Assembly (NCBI GenBank): GCA_036873135.1
Contig: JAPTYO010000007.1
Location: forward strand, 63,010,441-63,074,440
Direction: 5' to 3'
DNA from: Clarkia xantiana subsp. parviflora
Lineage: Eukaryota > Streptophyta > Magnoliopsida > Myrtales > Onagraceae
DNA: 64,000 nucleotides
The position numbers were made by a program, and so were the translations under genes. A model generated the notes under the pieces. The model did not search any database and was not told the DNA's origin. It worked only from the letters and a program-made list of their open reading frames with translations. Shown piece by piece: positions 29,947-39,876 of this stretch. Position 1 is the stretch's first letter. Each line of letters starts with the position of its first letter.

Positions 29947-31890
29947 TCATTTGCAGTGCTGTGTTCCTAATGGGTATGTTGATGTTCTGACCACCCTTAC
30001 TAGTAGGGGGTCCCTTGGTATTAGGTATGTCGGACTCTTTCCTAGTATCATCAATAGCTGGGCGTGGGGGATGTCTAGCGAACTCGAACTCCCTTGATGC
30101 ACTATGATTCTCTTCATGTCAAAGCTAGTGATTCCCTCTGTTATGACCAATATATCGCTGTGTGGAAACACTATGTTTTCCATATCCTTTTCGAGAGCTG
30201 GATGATGGTGTCGCCCTTCTTCCCTTGCTAGGCTTGGGGCCCTTGAAAGGTCCTTGATGTAAGTGTATTCTATTACCTGAGATGAGCTTACCAGGTGTAG
30301 TCGCATCTCCTGGCTATTTTTGTGAAATCATATCCATTGGAGGCTTTTGCCTCTGAGGGATGTGCTCGCGACTGCCCCCTCTTATGCTAATAGGTATTCT
30401 CTTTATTTTTGTGAGCAAGGCATGTTGTGACTTGGATTGTGCCCCCCTTGCATACCAACGCCCGATGGTGTCTTCCGACGAACGTAGCACTAAGATTCTT
30501 GTTGGAAGGTTGTAGTTCTTTGTGACCCTCATGGTAATTCTTCTATAGGATGTTGAGAGTGTTCAACTTATTTTTGGAAGTGAGCCTTCCATCTTAGTGA
30601 TCTTTTCCCAGATTCTTGACCTTATAGGTGCCCTTTGAGATTGAGCAATCTGTTCCTTATCCGTTCCTTTGAGGAAGTTAAGCAAAAACGGTAGTGTCGA
30701 ACAAACATGTTTGAACAAGATCGTTTCTCAGCGGAGATGTTCTGATTAATGACGATGCTTTCGTTTGTCAGTGGTGTGCAGTCTTGGTGGCGACTCTCTT
30801 GGTTGCGACAGGGTTTTTTATGGACTCTTTTAGTAGTCAACCTGTGTATATATATAACACGGAGCCTAAAGACATCTGGTATGATCATTCTTGGAAAACA
30901 TGGTTATATCAAGTATCAAAATATACCCCTTTCAAGGAGTTGAATTGTTATGCAGTTAAATTAAATATGAGGATATGGGAAGGATATGGGTGTGGGGGTG
31001 TTGATATCCCCTACTTGGTAATTTATAAGGTCGCCTCCTTGCTGAGGCGGACTAGGTGGAGGTATATCCTCCGTACACGCTATGTGTGATCTCGCTCGAC
31101 TGTGCCTGTCTGTAAGTCTTCCCATTGTAATAGTGATGGAGTAACATAGTATGTCACTCCGTGAGTTCCATGCTCAAAACCTTGTCTTTCAAACTGCTCA
31201 TCTATCCCTAGGAGAGGTGTACCGAGGGTTGTCTTGCACGAGGGGTTGGAACCTGTCGCGCTGTATCATGAATAGGCGGTTGGCTTGTCGAGTTGTCGGG
31301 ACAATGTCCCTCACTTTGATCTCTTCTTGGAATGTCTCTTGGTGGGGCTTGGTCAGTCGGAGCCATTGGTGGTGGTCCGTATCTTCTAGCTCTCCTTGCC
31401 TTATGGTACACTATCAATTCATCTATGGCTGACATGAATCCTTCTTTTACTAAGGGTTCACGTTGGCGTAACATATGATGGGATTGTGTTGCCGATCATC
31501 TCAAATGGTTGATCTTATGGCGGCCTGCCATAAGGAAAACGTTGAGGGGGGTTCCTATGTTAGGTCCTCCTACGATGCGAGGTAGCACTAGTTGCAATGC
31601 TCTTTCTTGGATGGTGTCGTGTCGACGGCGTAGATGCATCATACGAATCTTCTTGTGGTATCGACACCGGAGGTGCTTGTTGAGCACTAGGAACTGGCGG
31701 TTCCTGTTGCGTCTCTTGGATGGGCGGTATCTCTTTTAGGAGCGGGCATTGGTAGCACTTCTTGAGGGGCCGGTATAGGTGGTTCAAATACCGACCTCAC
31801 TGCCCTTGGTACCTTGTTACTTGTACGACGTGGTGGTCTCGAATCCTTGCGAGGAGGGTCGTTAGCTATCCTTGTTTTGATGATCAACAC
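29947..31890 (-). pseudogene. Degenerate gypsy gag-protease remnant
   Basis: Read on the minus strand: a proline-rich, basic gag-like start (31890-31560, with PRKDSRPPRR and FEPPIPAPQE), further gag-like pieces (31474-31208, 30888-30314), then a protease-like segment at 30306-29947 with DMENIVFPHSDILVITEGIT and IIVHQGSSSSLDI. The catalytic D of the protease is replaced by H. Every piece is in a different frame from the next, with many stops, so it is an old copy. No LTR of its own is adjacent. It follows the G3 protease fragment on the same strand and may be a separate element or a rearranged part of G3. Confidence 0.55.
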
Positions 31891-32105
31891 GTGTATGTGG
31901 GTGCATCGTATACTTCATCTTTTCTTTGGAAAACTGGGTTACGCTTTCCAATAATTGCGATGCGTCCACGGATTCTATCATGTCATATTGTTTCTTTGAG
32001 GCATAGTCATCGCGTTTTCTGGACGACTTACTCTTGCACTGAACGCTCCGTGTATGAAAATCGCGGCAGGCACTTGGGTATCTTATTAACGGATTTATGT
32101 TCAAA

Positions 32106-32465
32106 TCACGCAGGCTCTCTTAAAAATCCTATGAGTGGGGAGTGCACTTGTTTTATGTTACTTGGTCGCACACCTAATATGTCAATCACTTTTTTGCTGA
32201 GGATGCTTGGCGAGCTTCCACTATCTACTAGGATTCTACCTATGTCCATGTCAGTGATTTTCATCGTTATGACTAAGGCATCGTTGTTCTTTGGTAACAC
32301 ATGCTCCATGTCCTTCTTTGAGAATTGAATTGTATCTTCTCTTTTCTCCTTTACTTTCTTTTCTTTGATTGTGCTATCTCCTACTTGTGTCATATATGCC
32401 TCTCTTGCATTTTCTGATTCACCACCTGCTCCAAAGCCTCTGTGAATAACGTGTATGCTTGCTAT
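32106..32465 (-). pseudogene. G3 protease fragment directly after the primer-binding site
   Basis: The frame encodes IHVIHRGFGAGG within 50 bases of the primer-binding site, then AREAYMTQVGD, NNDALVITMKI and ILVDSGSSPSILSKK, ending at QVHSPLIGFLREPA. It is the retropepsin domain of a Tat-like gypsy element with the canonical D-S-G catalytic triad. The second half (the YNGILG region) is missing; the sequence after about 32115 does not match. As in G1, no gag lies between primer-binding site and protease. The reading frame is open through the PBS-proximal part except for a TGA within the primer-binding site itself. Confidence 0.75.
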
Positions 32466-32490
32466 ATGACTCGTGATAGGTAGGCTTTTT

Positions 32491-32514
32491 GTTCAAAACC
32501 CACGGACGGCGCCA
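32491..32514 (-). other. G3 primer-binding site
   Basis: Minus-strand TGGCGCCGTCCGTGGGTTTT and GAAC. It shares the CCA, discriminator and acceptor-stem part with G1 and G4 but differs in the T-arm part. Two bases separate it from the LTR edge at 32517. Confidence 0.7.
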
Positions 32515-32516
32515 AG

Positions 32517-33197
32517 TGTTAAGACGTGTGTATCGGATCGATGGGTCTTCGGTCCGAATGACACTTCTCACGGGTATATTGCTTTCTTTGATGATCCGTT
32601 TACTCGTAAATGTGATCCATCTGCTCAACGTGGTCCGTCGTCTCGCTCCCTGCCGACCTGCACAAGGAGCAATATCGAGCATGGAGAGGGGGGGTGGTGC
32701 TCGATGTGCCCTCTCTGATGCTTAAGTCAGTCTGAGATTCTTAGAGAGATAAAGTAGAGAGAAGGCAGAGCTGAAAACGTGTAAAGATGCGACGTGATGG
32801 AAATGAATAGAACTTGAGCAGTATATATAGGTTACGGGGGGATTAAGGTGACTTAAAGACACCGTTAATCCCTAAACGTACTTAATTAACACATAACAAC
32901 AAGATTAAAACCTTTGAAGACACGGAGAGGTTGGTGAAAAAGTCTAAGTATGATTCGGGTAAAATGGATGTCGGGATCCTGGGGGTCGGACGGAAAATTC
33001 GACCCCTAAGGCCTTGCATCAGTCTGTTTTCCCGATCTCCCGGGGGAGGGGCCGGGTCAGCTGACCCGATCCCTCCTAGGAGAGGTCGGGTGAGGCCACC
33101 TGATCCCTCCAAGGCGAGATCGGGTTGACCCACCCGATCCCTCCTAAGAGAGATCGAGCCGGTTAGCCAGATCTCACCTAGGTGAGGCCAACGGACC
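32517..33197 (-). mobile_element. G3 5' LTR (outer edge uncertain)
   Basis: The inner edge is CTTAACA on the sense strand, next to the primer-binding site. A minus-strand TATA motif lies at 32822-32830 (CTATATATA), followed in the transcript direction by the 'agagagat' leader seen in the other gypsy LTRs. At about 33046-33165 there are three copies of a 41-42 bp unit built on 'ccgatccctcctaggagag', a feature absent from the other LTRs. The right edge is set only by the start of the G4 LTR. Confidence 0.55.
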
Positions 33198-33901
33198 TGA
33201 TGGATATATGCCCAATTCAGGTTCGTATTTATATTTCGGACCACGTAAACAGGTCAAACCCATGAAAACGGTCTCGAACGCTAAACCCGTGAGTTAAAAC
33301 GGCCCGGACGGGCAGCACGCGCGTCCGGACTCGTCCGGATTGTGCCGCGCAATTCGGAGGTGTTAACACACACCAGATTGTGTAAACATAATCTGGACCT
33401 CCGGGTTGCCGCCCTCGACGCGCGTATATTTCCAACGTGTTCTTACAGTAAGTTAGAGTTTTCCAATAGCCAATCTTGATCAAACCAGACGACGGTTCAC
33501 ACATTCTTTTAAATTGGCGCCGAACCGCTCAAAAACCGGGATCGGTTCTAAGGTTGCCAATAAATAGGGGACCTAGGCCATTCATTTGGGGGTAATGTCA
33601 CTTGAGTTTGGCTTAGGAGCTCAGACATCTCTCTAGAAACTTTCTCTCTCTAGACTCTTATTTAAGCATCGGAGAGGGCTCAACCAACACCACGCCCTCC
33701 CCTCTCCGTGCTGGTTACTGCCCTTTGTGCAGGTAAGGAGTACGCGAAGCCGGCGAAGTGCACATTGCCGAAAACCCGCTACCGTCTGCCGACAACCCGC
33801 AGTCGTCACCTGACAACACGCAGTTGTCACCCGACAACCCGACACGATCACAACTCGAAGTGCCGAAGAATCCGACTCCCCGGTTGGATTTGGACGCATT
33901 A
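33198..33901 (+). mobile_element. G4 5' LTR
   Basis: The start TGATGGATATATGCCC is the counterpart of TGTTAGATATCTGTCC at the G5 LTR start, followed in both by 'ttcgtattta' and 'atttcgg'. A TATA motif AATAAATA lies at 33559-33566 in 'aataaatagggg', and the 'ctctctctaga' leader follows. The end is at 33901 or 33902, just before the primer-binding site. The outer half is GC-rich. Confidence 0.7.
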
Positions 33902-33903
33902 CT

Positions 33904-33927
33904 TGGCGCCGTCCGCGAGATTCGAAC
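33904..33927 (+). other. G4 primer-binding site
   Basis: Identical over 24 bases to the G1 site, beginning TGGCGCCGTCCGCGAGATTC. It sets the 5' LTR boundary and the plus orientation of G4. Confidence 0.8.
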
Positions 33928-33952
33928 AAAAAGGTATATCGCACTACGAGCT

Positions 33953-34469
33953 ATGACAAGCAATCAACCTCCTCCAGATGATGTCAACTCGCAGGGGAAT
34001 AAAAGAGGCCCTGGCCGCCCAAAGAAAGCTGCAACCACAAATTGGAAGCCGACGAGAATTCAGCCTGGACCTTCTTATATCCCCAAAGCCACATCCACCG
34101 CTTCCTCTGTGCCAACCAGAAGTGTGCCTGCCACACATCACGGTCCGAAAATCCAGATTACAGCACGCGTAACACCCCCTCCCGGGTTCGAGCCTAGGGC
34201 GCACATATATGAAGAGTTCCCTTACGGGATGCCAGCAGAAGGAGTTCAGCAACAAGAATGAGGTGCAAACCCACCGCCACCAGTCACACGCGCCATGATG
34301 GCTGCACTTGAAGAGTGACTAGCATTCAGAAAATCAAGGATTTGCTCCACCATCGCCACCTTCGCCGCCAGTCTACGGACAGGCCGCGCCGACAAGGGAA
34401 GTGTCACACGACACTACTCGACAAGAGACACCGTACCAAGGAGGAGGAGGACAGTATTCTAAAGGTACA
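33953..34469 (+). pseudogene. G4 gag N-terminus, truncated by G5
   Basis: The ATG at 33953 opens MTSNQPPPDDVNSQGNKRGP, a basic, proline-rich gag start parallel to that of G5 (which has GRRPKKAG and 'QPGPSHMPDAESTASS' where G4 has 'QPGPSYIPKATSTASS'). In-frame TGA codons at 34259-34261 and 34316-34318 and a later frame change break it. At 34469 ('aaaggtaca') the G5 LTR begins, so the rest of G4 lies beyond G5 and is not in the window. Confidence 0.75.
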
Positions 34470-35154
34470 TGTTAGATATCTGTCCAGTTCGTATTTACAT
34501 TTCGGGCCTCGTAAAATATCCCAAAACCCGTAAAAACCCTTTCGCGGACACCCAAGTCTAAAACGGTCCGGGATACGCGTAATTCCCGGGCCGAAGGACT
34601 TCCGAATTTCCCTAAGGCGATCCGGAGGTCCGGATTGCCCTAGGGCAATCCGGGTAAGTCCGGATTGCCATTTTACCTCGTATGCTCACCCTGATTAAAT
34701 TGCCAAGTGCGGGAAGTCGGTGCATACATAGTCCGCCTTATTGACGGTATACGTCTTCCTTACATACCGACATCAAGTAGTTCAAAACTGGGTATGATCC
34801 TTAGGTTCCCTATAAATAGGGGCCTAGGTCTCCCATTCTAGACAATTTCCCTCACTTTTGGACTTAAAATGCTCTGACTTCTCTCTAAGGCTTTCTCTCT
34901 ATAGAAGTGCTAACTTGAGCGTCGGAGTGGGCTCAACCAGCATTCCCCCCTCCCACGCTGGTTACTGCCCCTCATGCAGGACCCGAAGATCAGGAGCTCA
35001 AGGTCGAGGACTGGGAATTTAGCTCGGTGATTGTGTATTAAGGATTGCGGCGTTCCCGTCCTTATACATATATCTCGAGCCCGATCCTTAAGGAAGAAGC
35101 TTGTTCGTGAAGGAAAAAGCCCAAAGCTGCCCAAGTGGTGAAGCGAACATAACA
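34470..35154 (+). mobile_element. G5 5' LTR (685 bp)
   Basis: Edges TGTTAGATAT...GAACATAACA, matching the G2 LTRs in reverse complement. The LTR is followed by 'tt' and then the primer-binding site. Confidence 0.9.
34811..34818 (+). promoter_or_regulatory. TATA box of the G5 LTR
   Basis: TATAAATA in 'ccctataaatagggg', conserved in position and sequence in both G2 LTRs and, in weaker form, in G4. It is the likely promoter of the element RNA. Confidence 0.65.
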
Positions 35155-35156
35155 TT

Positions 35157-35181
35157 TGGCGCCGTCTGAAGTGATTCCAAC
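35157..35181 (+). other. G5 primer-binding site
   Basis: TGGCGCCGTCTGAAGTGATT and CCAAC. The first ten bases match those of G1, G3 and G4; the remainder has diverged. Confidence 0.75.
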
Positions 35182-35202
35182 AAAGAGCCGTGCTGCAAAG
35201 CC

Positions 35203-36822
35203 ATGACAGGAAGACGACCAAAGAAGGCGGGTGTAAGCAGGATGAAACAAACGAGAAGTCAACCAGGACCTTCTCATATGCCGGACGCAGAATCCACAGC
35301 TTCGTCCATTCCGTCCACAAATGCCCCTCCTACACAGTTCGGGCCAGAAGATCAAAACAACGTGCCTCCGCAAGAGCAAGGAACGAGGGTGGATCAAGAA
35401 ATTCCATCAGAAATGCCAGCTGAAGTAACACAGCAACAACCAAGGAATGCAGCCAACATGTCTACAGTCACACCGGCAATGATGATGGTAATAGAATAAC
35501 TTCTTGCTCTCAGGGAGATCTTACAGAATCAAGGATATGCTGCGCCTCCACCACCCCCGCGTAATAATGAACAAGCGGCACCAGCCAGAGAAGCGTCATA
35601 TGATGCCAACCAATAAAAACCGCAACACCCAGATGAAGTAGAAGATTCTGAAGATGCTTATCAACAGACCAGGCGAGAGCCAGCACGTTCAGGCACTCCA
35701 AGCGTTGGCATGAAGCAACAGGGAGTAAGATGGAAGCAGCCTCCTGTGAGCAATTCACAACGCCCACAAAAGGAGGGTAGCTCTAAAACAACAAGCCATG
35801 CTGACACATGCAACGACGAGTGGAGGAAGCTCGCGCACGAAAATGACATCCCAATCACGGGACTCACGGCTAAGGCCTTAGAAGAAATAATCGAGAAAAA
35901 AATGAAGCAATCGAAGATTAAAGGAATGCATGCCCTGGAAGAAAGTGCATCACATCCGTTCCCTGATGAATTAGTGCACAGTCACGTTCCAGATGCCCTG
36001 TACAGAATCGGTGGAGAAAAATATAGAGGAAAAGGAGATCCAATCGAGCATGTGCAACAACATGAAGCGTCTCTGCTAGGACGAACGGACAATCCGCATC
36101 ACGTTGCTATGACATTTGCTAATACTCTCGTTGGAACTGCCGCACATTGGTTCTTCTCGCTGCCATGCGGGAGCGTTACGTCATGGGCATATCTAAAGGC
36201 AAAATTTATTCAAAGATACATGGGAGAGCGCACACTCCTTAAAGGGCCGAACGCGTTGAATGAGGTGACACAGCAAAACGACGAGTCGTTAGCATATTAT
36301 TACATCTGCTTCAATCAAAACATCTCAGACATTCAAGGAAACATCACCGAAGGAGAAATCGTGCGCGCCTTCATTGCAAATTTAGGCCGAAGAGGACATG
36401 CCCTGACAGAAAAGATGGCAAGGCGCCCAGCTGAGACGCTTGAAGAATTGGCGGCGAGGGTAAAAGAATTCGTGGATCTGGACCGATTCAGAGAGCAACA
36501 TAAGGCAAAAGTTAGTGCAGCTCGCGCTAAGGAGAAGCAAGCAAAACCCCAACAAGGCCCGCAGCAAGTGAGACAATTCCAGCCCCACAAGAGGCCATAT
36601 CAGCCCGAATACCAAAAACCAAAAGAAGTGAACCTGGCAGAGTGCGTTCCTTTGAATGCACCACTTTCCATAATCCTGAAGAAGATGAAGGAGGATAATA
36701 TGTGGAGGGAGCCAGCGAACTTCCGAAAGGGGCCACTGGGAAAGCAGGAAGATAAATGGTGTGAAAACCATGAAGTCTACGGCATGAAACAAACAGCTGT
36801 GTCAGCTTGCGATTTCGTATAA
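35203..36822 (+). pseudogene. G5 gag with two nonsense codons
   Basis: One frame runs from ATG 35203 (MTGRRPKKAG) to TAA 36820-36822, with TAA at 35497-35499 and 35614-35616. After a low-complexity proline- and glutamine-rich N-terminus, the core has HVPDALYRIGG, IEHVQQHEASLLG, AAHWFFSLPCGSVTSWAYLK, KFIQRYMGERT and IVRAFIANLGRRGHAL, the layout of plant retrotransposon gag (Retrotrans_gag). Near the C-terminus is NAPLSIILKKMKEDNM and WCENHEVYG, the start of a C-x2-H-type knuckle broken by a small indel at 36780-36800. The frame then shifts so that the natural continuation is found in the next feature. Gag would form the particle; two stops make this copy non-functional as it stands. Confidence 0.85.
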
Positions 36823-38288
36823 ACAACTTCATCCTTAAAGGAGAGCTCAAGAAATATGTCGACCAAGGCGACAAACGACAAAAGAAGAACCATGCAGAGC
36901 AACCCGGAAAGGGAAACAAGGGAAAGGGGAAAGTGAATGAAAACCCACCACCGCCAAAGCGTGGTGTCATTAACGTAATCCATGGTGGGCCAGCGGCAGG
37001 AGGTAGCGTTTCTAACGCCCGGGATGTCTATGCCTCGCAGCTGCAAGTTCTGCCCAAGTATGGGAAGAGGCGACAACTAGAAAAGGAGGACATAATCATC
37101 CCGTTCTCAAACGCCGACAAGAAACATATAGTGTATCCCCATGATGATGCTTTGGTCATAACAATTGACATCAATGGATTTGATGTGCAAAGGATTCTAG
37201 TAGATGGTGGGAGTGTTGCGGATTTAGTGCATATAGAGGTGCTAAAAAAGATGGGAATAAACGAAGCTGATCTCTCGCCGAGCATGTTTCCGTTGGTTAG
37301 TTTCGTAGGAGCGGAAACCTATCCATTGGGCATGATTACACTTCCAGTTATCCTTGGAGACGGGTGGAAGGCATTTCATATAGATGTCACATTTGTGGTA
37401 GTAGACAACCTGGGGGCATATAACGGCATCCTAGGGAGAACAACGATCAACCCACATGACATTGTGCCATCTACAGCTCATCAGAAAATGAAGTTCCTAA
37501 CTCCTCACGGGATTGGGGAACTGCTAGGTGATCAGACAGCCGCACGAAAGTGCTATGTCAATGCCCTGAGGAAAATGAAACAAGTGTCAATTGCCATGAT
37601 AGGAGTTGGTGCAAAGAGAAAGTTGTTCGCCTCGAACGACGATGATAAAGGAAAGAAGGAAAAGTTATCACCAAGGTCCGAACTGGACAAAATTTTGTGT
37701 TCGCCTAAGCAGAGTGTGCTTGATGTCAGACAAGGAGAAGAAGAATCCATCATGTCCTACTTCTGGAGGTTTGCTCAAAATGCAACTACACTGAGAGCAA
37801 TCAACAGAGACATCATCAACGCATTTTTCCTGAACATGAACGCTCCAACATTTCTGCTATTCGGAAGGGAATTTGGATGGCGTACAACCAAGACAATGGC
37901 GTGCTTAAAAGACAAGATGGAGACTGAGATCTCTTGTGAGAGTGAATTGAGATGGGGCACACCTCTCAACGCAAGTGGGGAAGCTCAAACTTCAAGGAAA
38001 CCAGAAGGCTCAAGCATGGATTATGCTAACATCTTCACACCTTTGAACACGGAGGTGGAAGAAATATACGTCAAGCTTCTGGAAAACAAGCTTCCAAGAC
38101 CACTTGAGCCCGAAACCGCCTTCTTAAGCAGGGATATTGAAGATTGGTGCCGATATCACCAAACTTGGGGGCATAATACCAATGATTGTTTGACCTTGAG
38201 GATGGAGATTGAAGAATTTATTGCGAATGGAGCTCTGGGAAGCTATGTCGCGAACAACAATTCTTATCAGCCGCCAAGATATATTTAA
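36807..38288 (+). CDS. G5 protease fused to a second gag-like module (493 codons)
   Basis: The first residues (RFRINNFILKGELKKYV) are the out-of-frame continuation of gag. Next come a Lys/Gly-rich linker, the INVIHGG motif (55-61), and a retropepsin domain with HDDALVITI (112-120), DGG at 133-135 in place of D-S/T-G, AYNGILGRTT (204-213) and GELLGDQTAARKCY (237-250). From about residue 309 it changes: EEESIMSYFWRFAQNAT, then IINAFFLNMNAPTFLL, then WCRYHQTWGHNTNDC (447-461), a C-x2-H-x4-H-x4-C knuckle, and MEIEEFIANGALGSYV. This is the second half of a gag protein, where reverse transcriptase should start. The ORF is intact over 1.48 kb. A gag-pro-gag order is not standard; it is either chimeric or a recombination product. 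Confidence 0.8.
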   Translation: MRFRINNFILKGELKKYVDQGDKRQKKNHAEQPGKGNKGKGKVNENPPPPKRGVINVIHGGPAAGGSVSNARDVYASQLQVLPKYGKRRQLEKEDIIIPFSNADKKHIVYPHDDALVITIDINGFDVQRILVDGGSVADLVHIEVLKKMGINEADLSPSMFPLVSFVGAETYPLGMITLPVILGDGWKAFHIDVTFVVVDNLGAYNGILGRTTINPHDIVPSTAHQKMKFLTPHGIGELLGDQTAARKCYVNALRKMKQVSIAMIGVGAKRKLFASNDDDKGKKEKLSPRSELDKILCSPKQSVLDVRQGEEESIMSYFWRFAQNATTLRAINRDIINAFFLNMNAPTFLLFGREFGWRTTKTMACLKDKMETEISCESELRWGTPLNASGEAQTSRKPEGSSMDYANIFTPLNTEVEEIYVKLLENKLPRPLEPETAFLSRDIEDWCRYHQTWGHNTNDCLTLRMEIEEFIANGALGSYVANNNSYQPPRYI

Positions 38289-39576
38289 GGGAGATAGACT
38301 TTCCACTTCTAATCTATCTTTTTCAGTGCACCTTTAGGAATATAAGTGCAGTTCATGCCTTTGTAATCAGAAGTATTTCGGAAGAAGCAGTCAATAGACG
38401 CCTTCCCGCAAAGCTATTGTAAACACGACAAGTATCTAATGATGATCAATTTACTTTCGTAGGTACATCTCTACATTATGCATTATGCTCTGGATTAACA
38501 TCAAGTAGAAAACAACGTGCATACTACTCATAATCATCACGCCATGCAACTTATAATAGGCGACATCAACAAATGCATCTTCAACAAATTCAAAAGCAAT
38601 ATCATGCAATATTCCAAAGGTGACATGGTGCAATATCCTTCTCAAAAGGACAATACCCATCTTCACTTCTTCCAAAAGTGACATGGTGCAATATCCTCCT
38701 CAAAAGGACAATATCCATGTTCACATCTATCAAAAGTAACATGTTGCGACATCCTTTCCAAGAGTGCAAACCTCATGTTTACTTCTAAAAAATGACATGT
38801 TGTGAAATCCTTTGGGCAAATCCTCATGTTCATAGCCATTCCCTGAATAGAAACAGGATGCGGCAAATGCAATGATGAGACTGATCACCCCACCGTGGCG
38901 GAAGTCCTCTTGATAGACGACAACCCCACACACTAAAAGTATGCATACTCTCTTAAGGGTTCATACACCATGAAGACTTAGGCCCGAAAAGGGATAATTT
39001 CATGTTATACGCTTCTTTAAGCAAACCTTGAACAAAACTCATCAAACTTACAAGTCGAGTCTTGTATAACGTTATCTTGCTCTTTAGCATTTAACGCAAA
39101 AAAAAGCAAAATAAGCAAGAAATAGCTTGCAACAACGTCGCCTTAGAGTGGAACTAAGAGACGGTATAAACTTAAGTCTTGCTTCGTCAATACGACACTG
39201 CTACATGTCAAGTGCCAGTGTCGAGTGCCAAGTGCCCGCGCCAAGTACATTACCACTTGTAACACTACAAGTACCTAGCATACGCATCTTGCCATGCCTT
39301 GGAATCCAACCAAGAGGGGCACTCTTAACACTCAACAATGCGCAACATATAGTCGCAATTACGGACATCATGTTCATCATCTAAGGATATCTATCCTATC
39401 TCCCAAGTCCAAAGCATACGGAGAACATGGATACTCAAGGTATGAAATATTACTAACAAGATATCACATGATTTTTATTATTGAAAAACAGGTCCAAAGG
39501 ACGAAATTCCATACAAAGCAAACACACAAATAAAGGCGTGGACAAAATCCTCAAACATATCATCATTTCCAAAGGA
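38289..39576. other. G5 region between gag module and antisense gene
   Basis: No gene on the plus strand. 38396-39100 is the reverse complement of 8230-8925 in G2, with the 57-58 bp units at about 38620-38810. A stretch around 39105-39440 differs from G2 and includes 'caagtgccagtgtcgagtgc'-type duplications, so one copy carries an insertion or replacement. The AATAAA-containing 3' end of the antisense gene lies near 39476. Confidence 0.65.
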
Positions 39577-39876
39577 TTAAGACAGCATGTCCAGCAAATC
39601 AACACCAAGTTCAACATCAGCATTATCATATCCAAAGGTCAAAGCAATAGAAGCCGCTTCAGCTGCCTTACGTTGCAAATCCGCAACATGGTCAACAGCA
39701 AAAGAAGAATAAGGACCCAACTTGTCGAACGGAAACCCGGGGGCAAGTGCGTGAACTCTGCCAATGTAATCTTTGGCAAACTCATCAACCAAATGTGCAA
39801 GATCCGCTTTAACAGCAGCAAGGTCAGTGGCAGAATAGGCAGGGGTACTAGGATACTCAGCCAATCCCTTCTCAGC
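39577..39876 (-). pseudogene. Antisense gene remnant, C-terminal 95 codons
   Basis: The frame encodes EYPSTPAYS, EFAKDYIGRVHALAPGFPFD, KLGPYSSFAVDHVADLQRK and FGYDNADVELG, ending LLDMLS. It matches the end of the 5839-8026 gene with about 11 differences in 95 residues. The match continues upstream to 'ccaatcccttctcagc' and stops at 39876, where the satellite begins, so all earlier exons are missing. Retention of the frame in two diverged copies hints at past selection, but a Ka/Ks count would be needed. Confidence 0.85.

Larger units (their letters stand above)
34470..39876 (+). mobile_element. Gypsy element G5: gag, protease, second gag module, antisense gene
   Basis: The longest copy of the G2/G5 family. 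Order: 5' LTR (34470-35154), primer-binding site, gag with two stops, protease fused to a second gag-like module, 1.3 kb non-coding region with short repeats, and the 3' end of a minus-strand gene. It is cut at 39876 by the 124 bp satellite, so its 3' array, purine tract and 3' LTR are absent. No reverse transcriptase or integrase is seen between protease and the antisense gene, where pol would be expected. It interrupts G4 gag. The G2 copy lies in the opposite orientation about 25 kb away. Confidence 0.85.

Noticed and set aside
30784..31089. Plus-strand frame of 101 codons starting MVATLLVATGFF
   Set aside because: No recognised domain, and it lies opposite gag-like minus-strand pieces; open by chance is the simpler reading.
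32882..33244. Minus-strand glycine/proline-rich frame of 120 codons
   Set aside because: It covers the 41-42 bp repeats in the G3 LTR and crosses into the G4 LTR, so it is not a gene.
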